Source of the DNA: DATKQI01 sp035532755
Lineage (GTDB): Bacteria > Pseudomonadota > Alphaproteobacteria > Acetobacterales > Acetobacteraceae
DNA: 18,207 bases
Direction of reading: 5' to 3'
NCBI GenBank assembly: GCA_035532755.1
Contig: DATKQI010000345.1
Coordinates: 1 to 18,207 of the forward strand
Shown here piece by piece: positions 13,567 through 18,207 of this stretch. How positions within the stretch are numbered: position 1 is the stretch's first letter; every line of letters begins with the position of its first letter. Made by a program: the position numbers and the translations under genes. Below the pieces are notes generated by a model. The model was not told the origin of the DNA and made no database searches. It was given only the letters and a program-made list of their open reading frames with translations.

Positions 13567-14471
13567 TCGGGCAGATCATCGTCGATGGCGTGACCTCGGG
13601 CGCGATGATCGGGCTGGGGGCGATCGGGCTCACCCTGGTCTATGCCATCCTGCGGTTCGCCAATTTCGCGCATGGGGAGTTCGCGAGCTGGGGCGCCTAT
13701 TTCACGCTGCTGATCGCCACCGCGCTCGCCGCCGCGTTCGGCACGGGCGCGCCGATCGGGCCGTTGAGCTTCGGCTGGCCGGTGCTGCTGGCGCTGCCCC
13801 TGGGCATGGTGCTGACCGGCGGACTTGCGCTCGCGCTCGACCGGGTGCTGTTCCGCCCGCTGCGTCGGCATGGGGCGGAGATCGTGCTGGTGATCGCGAG
13901 CTTCGGCGCCTCCCTGTCGCTGCGGGCGGCGCTGGAGTTCATTTTCACCGACCGGCCGCAGTATTTCAGCCACGGCATCGCGATCGCGCTGCCGATCGGC
14001 CTTGGCCTGCGCGCGACGGCCGACCAGATCGGCCTGCTCGGCGCGGCCGTCGTGCTGATGGGCGTGATGCATGCGGTGATGACGCGCACGCGGCTCGGCC
14101 GGGCGATGCGGGCAACCAGCGAGAACCCCGATCTCGCCCGGCTCGCCGGGATCGACGTGGCGGCCGTGGTGCGGGCGACCTGGCTGATCGGCGGGGCGCT
14201 GGCGGCGGCGGCGGGCGTGTTCCTGGGCATCACCGTGCAGATCCGCCCCGACATGGGGTTCGACCTGCTGCTGCCGCTGTTCGCCGCCGCGATCCTGGGC
14301 GGCATCGGCAGCGTGCCGGGCGCGCTGCTGGGCGGGCTGATCATCGGGCTGGCGGAGGCGCTGGCGGTGCCGCTGGCCGGCGCACAGTACCGCGCGGCGG
14401 TCTCGTTCGTGATCCTGCTCGCCGTGCTGCTGGTGCGGCCGCGCGGACTGTTCGGGGTGGGGCGGGAATGA
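13563..14471 (+). CDS. livH: Branched-chain amino-acid-type ABC transporter permease (LivH family)
   Basis: A 302-residue polytopic inner-membrane permease. The opening VDGVTSGAMIGLGAIGLTLVYAILRFANFAHGEF is the classical LivH N-terminus (GxxYALxAxGLTLxYGxxxxxNFAHGE). Later come MRATSENPDLARLAGID, the cytoplasmic EAA-like loop that docks on the ATPases, and AAILGGIGSVPGALLGGLIIG near residue 240. Hydrophobic segments run through the whole length. It is joined by 4-bp ATGA overlaps to the LivF-type gene before it and the LivM-type gene after it, so the four subunits should be made in step. Confidence 0.94.
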   Translation: MIGQIIVDGVTSGAMIGLGAIGLTLVYAILRFANFAHGEFASWGAYFTLLIATALAAAFGTGAPIGPLSFGWPVLLALPLGMVLTGGLALALDRVLFRPLRRHGAEIVLVIASFGASLSLRAALEFIFTDRPQYFSHGIAIALPIGLGLRATADQIGLLGAAVVLMGVMHAVMTRTRLGRAMRATSENPDLARLAGIDVAAVVRATWLIGGALAAAAGVFLGITVQIRPDMGFDLLLPLFAAAILGGIGSVPGALLGGLIIGLAEALAVPLAGAQYRAAVSFVILLAVLLVRPRGLFGVGRE

Positions 14472-15415
14472 TCGGATTGCTCGGCTACGCGGCGTTCTTC
14501 CTCACCATCGCGCTCAGCTATGCGGTGATGTGCCTGGGGCTGAACCTGCAATGGGGGTTCGCCGGGCTGTTCAACGTGGGCGTGGCCGGGTTCGTGGGCG
14601 TGGGCGCCTATGCCGCGGCGCTGATCACCGCGGCCCCGGTTGCCGGGCGGGTGGGCGGTTTCGGCCTGCCGATCGTGGCGGGCTGGGCGGGGGCGATGGT
14701 GGCTTCGGGCCTGGTGGCGGCCGTGGTGGGGGCGATCACGCTGCGGCTGCGGGCGGACTATCTCGCGATCACCACCTTCGGCGCGGCGACCAGCCTGCAA
14801 CTGGTGGCGCTGAACGCGCAGGGGCTGACCGGGGGGCCGTTCGGCATCGCCTTCATCCCGCGGCCGTTCGGCGCGCTTGCCCCGCACCCGCTCGCCTTCG
14901 GGCTGGCCAACCTCGCGCTGGTGGCAGTGGTGACGGCGGGGGCCTACTGGCTGATCGCCCGGCTGACGCACGGGCCGTGGGGCCGGGTGTTGCGGGCGCT
15001 GCGCGAGGACGAGACGGCGGCTGTGGCGCTGGGCAAGCCGGCGGCACGCTACCGGCTGCAGGCATTTGTGATCGGCTGCGCGCTGATGGGGCTTGCGGGC
15101 GCGATGCAGGCACAGTTCTTCGGCTTCATCGCGCCCGACAACTACCTGCCGACGCTGACCTTCCAGGTGTGGGTGATGCTGATCCTGGGCGGGGCTGGCA
15201 ACCATCGCGGGGCGGTGGCGGGGGCGGTGGTGGTCTGGGCGCTTTGGGCGTTCAGCGGCAGCCTGTTCGCCGTTCTGCTGCCGCCGGGGCTGGAGGCGCG
15301 CGGAGCGGCTTTGCGCATCGTCGCCATCGGGGTGGTACTGGCTGTGGTGCTGCTGCTGCGCCCGCGCGGGCTGATCGGCGAGCGGGCGACGGTGTCGCGG
15401 CATCTGCGTGCGTGA
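14468..15415 (+). CDS. livM: Branched-chain amino-acid-type ABC transporter permease (LivM family)
   Basis: A 315-residue second permease. LGLNLQWGFAGLFNVGVAGF is the LivM N-terminal motif (LxLNLxxGxxGLxxxGxxxF). LRLRADYLAITTFG and GLTGGPFG follow. The coupling loop LRALREDETAAVALGKPAARYRL comes next (docking on the ATPases), and LPTLTFQVWVMLILGGAGNHRG near the end is the typical permease tail, here with N-H-R where many members have a G-T-L/G-P-L-type stretch. Start at 14468 in an ATGA overlap with the LivH stop. The stop at 15413-15415 is followed after 16 bp by the phosphorylase gene, consistent with one transcript. Confidence 0.93.
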   Translation: MIGLLGYAAFFLTIALSYAVMCLGLNLQWGFAGLFNVGVAGFVGVGAYAAALITAAPVAGRVGGFGLPIVAGWAGAMVASGLVAAVVGAITLRLRADYLAITTFGAATSLQLVALNAQGLTGGPFGIAFIPRPFGALAPHPLAFGLANLALVAVVTAGAYWLIARLTHGPWGRVLRALREDETAAVALGKPAARYRLQAFVIGCALMGLAGAMQAQFFGFIAPDNYLPTLTFQVWVMLILGGAGNHRGAVAGAVVVWALWAFSGSLFAVLLPPGLEARGAALRIVAIGVVLAVVLLLRPRGLIGERATVSRHLRA

Positions 15416-15431
15416 ACCGACAGGGGCGGCA

Positions 15432-16226
15432 ATGACGAACCGGGAAATCCCGTTGTTGAATGCGAAGGACCACGCGGCGCCATCGGTGTTCCAGCCTGGG
15501 AATCTGCTGCGTGAGGCGCGGCGGCAGAAGAACCTGCCCGACCTGCCCATACCGGAGATCTGCCTGCTCGACCCGGATGGCGATCTGGTGCGGCAGTTGC
15601 GCGCCGATGGCCGGGCCGCGCCCTGCCCCGGCTGGGCCTGCTACCACACCGACATGGTTGCATTCGACCATGGCGGCACGCGGTTCGGCGTGGTCGGCTG
15701 CGCGGTGGGCAGCGCGTTCGCGGTGCTGGTCGCGGAGCAGATGTTCGCCTCCGGCTGCCGATTGCTGCTCAGCGTCACCTCCGCGGGGCAGATCGTTCCG
15801 GGCGGGCCCACGCCGTATTTCGTCCTGATCGACCGGGCGCTGCGCGACGAGGGCACCAGCTACCACTACCTCCCGCCCGGCCGCTTCGCCGAGGCCGACC
15901 CGGCGCTGGCCGGCCGGGCATTGGCGGCATTGGAGGCGGCAGGGGTGCTGGTGCATCGGGGTGCGAGCTGGACCACGGACGCGCCGTTTCGCGAGACGGA
16001 GGCGGCAATCGCCATCGCGCGATCCGAGGGCATCCTGGCCGTGGAGATGGAAGCGGCGGCGCTGTACGCTTTCGCCCGGGCACGCGGGCGCGCGGTGCTG
16101 TGCTTCGCCCATGTGACCAACCAGATGGCGCAGATCGTGGGCGATTTCGAGAAGGGCGCGGCGAACGGGGCGCATGACGCGCTCGACCTGCTCGCCACCG
16201 TCGCCCGGGCACTGACAACGACGTGA
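15432..16226 (+). CDS. Nucleoside phosphorylase superfamily enzyme (PNP_UDP_1)
   Basis: A 264-residue member of the purine/uridine phosphorylase fold, enzymes that split the N-glycosidic bond of nucleosides with phosphate. The ribose-binding motif VEMEAAALYAFA has Glu205-Met206-Glu207. The base-site loop downstream reads HVTNQM (Thr229-Asn230), where hexameric purine phosphorylases carry Ser-Asp. The central VGCAVGSAFAVLVAEQMFASGC and LLSVTSAGQI replace the common HGxG and GTAG signatures. WTTDAPFRET is also present. ATG 15432 follows GGGGCGG and lies 16 bp after the LivM stop; a GTG at 15408 would overlap LivM and is less likely. As last gene of the transporter operon it suggests import of a nucleoside or related glycoside. 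Hydrolase activity is an alternative. Confidence 0.82.
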   Translation: MTNREIPLLNAKDHAAPSVFQPGNLLREARRQKNLPDLPIPEICLLDPDGDLVRQLRADGRAAPCPGWACYHTDMVAFDHGGTRFGVVGCAVGSAFAVLVAEQMFASGCRLLLSVTSAGQIVPGGPTPYFVLIDRALRDEGTSYHYLPPGRFAEADPALAGRALAALEAAGVLVHRGASWTTDAPFRETEAAIAIARSEGILAVEMEAAALYAFARARGRAVLCFAHVTNQMAQIVGDFEKGAANGAHDALDLLATVARALTTT

Positions 16227-16308
16227 CCCGCTCGCCTGTGGACGCAGCCGGCGCTCTCGCTTATCCGTTTCGAAAGTGGTTTACCGCGGCTTGCAGGGGG
16301 ATGTGCCG

Positions 16309-16902
16309 ATGCGGCCGAATCCGGTGGTGGATGTCTTTCATTTCCTGACGAAGCCGGCCGGGACCACGGTTGTGTTCTGGCTGCTGCTGCTGGGCAGCAT
16401 CGTCATCGCCGCCCGCGCGCGCATGCTGCCCGGGCAGAACACGCCCCGCCACGCCGCCATCTGGCTGCTGCGGCTGACCATCGGGTGCCTGTGGTGGCAG
16501 CAATCACTGTGGAAGCTGCCGCCGCAATATTCCGGGCTGATCTACTGGATGAAGCAGATGGTGGCGCATGCCTCCACCCATCTGCAAAGCGCGCTGGTGG
16601 CGGATGTGGTGTTGCCGAACATCACGATCTTCGGGCCGCTCGTCTATCTCACCGAGGTGGCGATCGGCGTGTCGCTGATGCTGGGGCTGTTCACCCGGTT
16701 GGGTGCGCTGGCAGGGGCGGCCATGGCGATCAATCTGTGGCTCGGGCTGTATTCGGCGCCGGGCGAATGGCCATGGACCTATGCCTTTCTGGTAGTGATC
16801 CAGCTGCTGTTCCTGGTCGATCCACCAGGCCGGAGCCTGGGGGCGGATGTGCTGCTGGCCGCGCGGGAGCGCGTTCGGCCGGTGCTGCGCTGGGCGGGTT
16901 GA
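16309..16902 (+). CDS. DoxX-like integral membrane protein
   Basis: A 197-residue membrane protein with about five hydrophobic segments (approximately 19-37, 48-66, 102-127, 130-150 and 155-172). The pattern RLTIGCLWWQQSLWKLPP, then ITIFGPLVYLTEVAIGVSLMLGLFTRLGALAGAAMAINLWLGLY, fits the DoxX/DoxD-like superfamily (thiosulfate:quinone oxidoreductase small-subunit-like and other redox-linked proteins). Function is not established for most members. ATG 16309 is chosen over GTG 16276 because GGGGG stands 8 nt upstream. It lies 82 bp after the phosphorylase stop, so it may be a separate unit, and 77 bp before the DUF2064 gene on the same strand. Confidence 0.75.
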   Translation: MRPNPVVDVFHFLTKPAGTTVVFWLLLLGSIVIAARARMLPGQNTPRHAAIWLLRLTIGCLWWQQSLWKLPPQYSGLIYWMKQMVAHASTHLQSALVADVVLPNITIFGPLVYLTEVAIGVSLMLGLFTRLGALAGAAMAINLWLGLYSAPGEWPWTYAFLVVIQLLFLVDPPGRSLGADVLLAARERVRPVLRWAG

Positions 16903-16979
16903 CAGGGGCGGGCTTCACAATACCGATTTCATGCCCTTGTAGGCATCGAGGCCGCTCCCGCGACTGCACGGGGACCCGA

Positions 16980-17735
16980 ATGACCGTTTTGGCGCATCCG
17001 ACCTGCGCGATGGCCGTGATGGCGAAAGCCCCGCGCGCGGGGCAGGTGAAGACCCGGCTGACCCCGCCGCTTTCGCCCGCGGAGGCGACGGCGATCAATG
17101 CGGCCTTCCTGCATGACATCAGCGACAACATCCGGCGTGCAGGATCGGCCTGCCAGGGTTTCGTGGCCTATGCCCCGACGGGTGCGGCGCATCTGTTCGA
17201 CGGCATGCTGGCCCCCGGCACCCGCCTTGTGCTCGCGGACGGTCTTGGCGACATGCCGGAAGGGCTGCAGGGGCTGGGGCGCTGCCTGCTGCATGCCGCA
17301 CGGAGCCTGTTCGCGCAGGGGCATGCGTCGGTATGCCTAGTGAACTCCGACAGCCCGACATTGCCGACCGCGATCCTGCAGCATGCCGCCGCGGTGCTGG
17401 CGAGGCCGGGCGAGCGCGTGGTGATCGGCCCGGCGGAGGATGGCGGCTACTACCTGATCGGGATGAAAGCGCCGCATGCCGCGCTGTTCGCCGATATTGC
17501 CTGGAGCACCGGCAGCGTGACGGAGCAGACCATCGACCGTGCCCGCGCGCTGGGGCTGGAGCCGGAGATTCTGCCGTTTTGGTACGACGTGGACGATGCG
17601 GCCGCGCTGCGCCGCCTGCTGAAGGAACTCGCCGCGCCGCCACACGACCAGGCGTTCTTCCCTGCCCCCGCCACCGCTTCCTGCATCGAGCGCCTAGGCC
17701 TACGCGACCGGCTGGCGGCGTGGGCTGCGGCGTGA
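16980..17735 (+). CDS. DUF2064/TIGR04282-family GT-A-like transferase
   Basis: A 251-residue protein of the family first described as radical-SAM/selenodomain-associated transferase 1. Motifs follow a nucleotidyl/glycosyl-transferase GT-A fold. AVMAKAPRAGQVKTRLTPPLSPAEA stands at the N-terminus (residues 12-36) as the nucleotide-binding loop, then VNSDSPTLP with the metal-binding Asp, GPAEDGGYYLIGMK, and near the C-terminus YDVDDAAALRRL. Biochemical function is poorly known; members often sit by cell-surface or sugar genes. ATG 16980 follows a GGGGA element. The TGA stop shares a base with the start of the next gene, a GT-C-type membrane glycosyltransferase, supporting a joint role in glycan or glycolipid synthesis (inference). 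No selenoprotein or radical-SAM gene is visible here. Confidence 0.88.
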   Translation: MTVLAHPTCAMAVMAKAPRAGQVKTRLTPPLSPAEATAINAAFLHDISDNIRRAGSACQGFVAYAPTGAAHLFDGMLAPGTRLVLADGLGDMPEGLQGLGRCLLHAARSLFAQGHASVCLVNSDSPTLPTAILQHAAAVLARPGERVVIGPAEDGGYYLIGMKAPHAALFADIAWSTGSVTEQTIDRARALGLEPEILPFWYDVDDAAALRRLLKELAAPPHDQAFFPAPATASCIERLGLRDRLAAWAAA

Positions 17736-18207
17736 TGGCGTGGGTGCGCCGACCCGGGGTGCTGCTGGGGCTGTGCGCGGCCGGGCTGATCGGGCTGACG
17801 GCGGCCGGGCTCGCGCTGCACATCCGGGGGCAGCTCGGCATCGGATCTGACCGGCGGTTGCGGGTATTCGTGGCGCTGTGCTGCGCGGCGGGGCTGATCT
17901 ATGCGGGAGCGGTGGTACTCGTGCTGCGCGGCGGGCTGCCGCGGCGGGCGGTGTGGCTGATCCTGGGAAGTGCGGCGGTGCTGCGGGCGATGGTATTGGT
18001 GGCGCCGCCGTTCCTTTCCACCGATCTGTATCGCTATGTCTGGGACGGGAAGGTGCAGGCCGCGGGGATCAACCCGTACCGCTATATCCCGGACGACCCG
18101 CACCTCGCCTTCCTGCGCGACCGGACGATCTTTCCCGGCATCAACCGCGCGAGCTATGCGCGGACCATCTATCCGCCGGCGGCGGAGGCGATCTTCTTCC
18201 TGGCCAC
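17735..18207 (+). CDS. GT-C-type integral membrane glycosyltransferase, N-terminal part (cut by window end)
   Basis: The frame opens at ATG 17735, which overlaps the stop of the DUF2064 gene, and stays open for 157 codons to the end of the window. Hydrophobic segments at about 7-28, 43-64 and 72-92 are followed by FLSTDLYRYVWDGKVQAAG (93-111) and INPYRYIPDDP. An Asp in the first large loop followed by G-x-NPY is typical of GT-C polyprenyl-phosphate-sugar-dependent glycosyltransferases (GT87 and mannosyltransferase-like). The later TIYPPAAEAIFF fits the same group. The C-terminal part is outside the window, so subfamily cannot be decided. Coupling to the DUF2064 transferase suggests the two act together at the inner membrane. 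Confidence 0.75.
   Translation, partial: MAWVRRPGVLLGLCAAGLIGLTAAGLALHIRGQLGIGSDRRLRVFVALCCAAGLIYAGAVVLVLRGGLPRRAVWLILGSAAVLRAMVLVAPPFLSTDLYRYVWDGKVQAAGINPYRYIPDDPHLAFLRDRTIFPGINRASYARTIYPPAAEAIFFLA

Noticed and set aside
16903..16979. Promoter TTCACA-18-TGTAGG and hairpin ATGCC/GGCAT before the DUF2064 gene
   Set aside because: The -10 match is only about 3 of 6 and the hairpin stem 5 bp, both easily due to chance.

Overview
This 18.2 kb window is a very GC-rich piece of a bacterial chromosome with strong G/C bias at third codon positions. Gene content (rplY-pth-ychF operon, acetoacetyl-CoA reductase, several ATGA-coupled operons, a full branched-chain-amino-acid-type ABC transporter) and protein flavour suggest an alphaproteobacterium, most plausibly of the Acetobacteraceae. 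That placement is an inference from gene order and protein style, not from a marker-gene search. There are no rRNA or tRNA genes, insertion sequences, CRISPR arrays or phage genes that I can see.

Left part (1-5237). A creatininase-family metallohydrolase (+) runs tail-to-tail, with a 4-bp gap, into a repeat-rich, type-I-secretion-style RTX-like protein (-). The 537 bp upstream of the RTX-like gene is a conspicuous AT-rich island with several palindromes, in strong contrast to the rest of the window. Next comes the housekeeping operon rplY-pth-ychF (-): ribosomal protein bL25 with a long Ala/Pro/Lys tail, peptidyl-tRNA hydrolase, and the YchF ATPase, with pth and ychF overlapping.

Middle part (5399-9154). 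A WbpL/WbcO-like polyprenyl-phosphate sugar-1-phosphate transferase (+) is followed by an acetoacetyl-CoA reductase (phaB type, +), converging on a MaoC-like hydratase (-). Three tandem 28-29 bp palindromic units lie between the last two. Then comes rmuC (+), whose stop codon is embedded in a REP-type palindrome.

Right part (9227-16226). Two divergent gene sets share a 105-bp control region at 11981-12085. Leftward run a TIGR04076-type small protein, an aldo/keto reductase and a Liv-type periplasmic binding protein. Rightward run livG-livF-livH-livM-type transporter genes, each coupled to the next by ATGA overlaps, then a nucleoside-phosphorylase-superfamily enzyme. Together they could form a complete uptake and catabolic locus whose substrate may be a nucleoside or related glycoside rather than an amino acid (inference).

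Right edge (16309-18207). A DoxX-like membrane protein, a DUF2064/TIGR04282 GT-A-like transferase and, overlapping it by one base, the start of a GT-C-type integral-membrane glycosyltransferase cut by the window end. The most unusual non-coding material is the AT-rich palindrome-bearing island at 2287-2823 and the two kinds of palindromic repeat placed at the ends of convergent genes.
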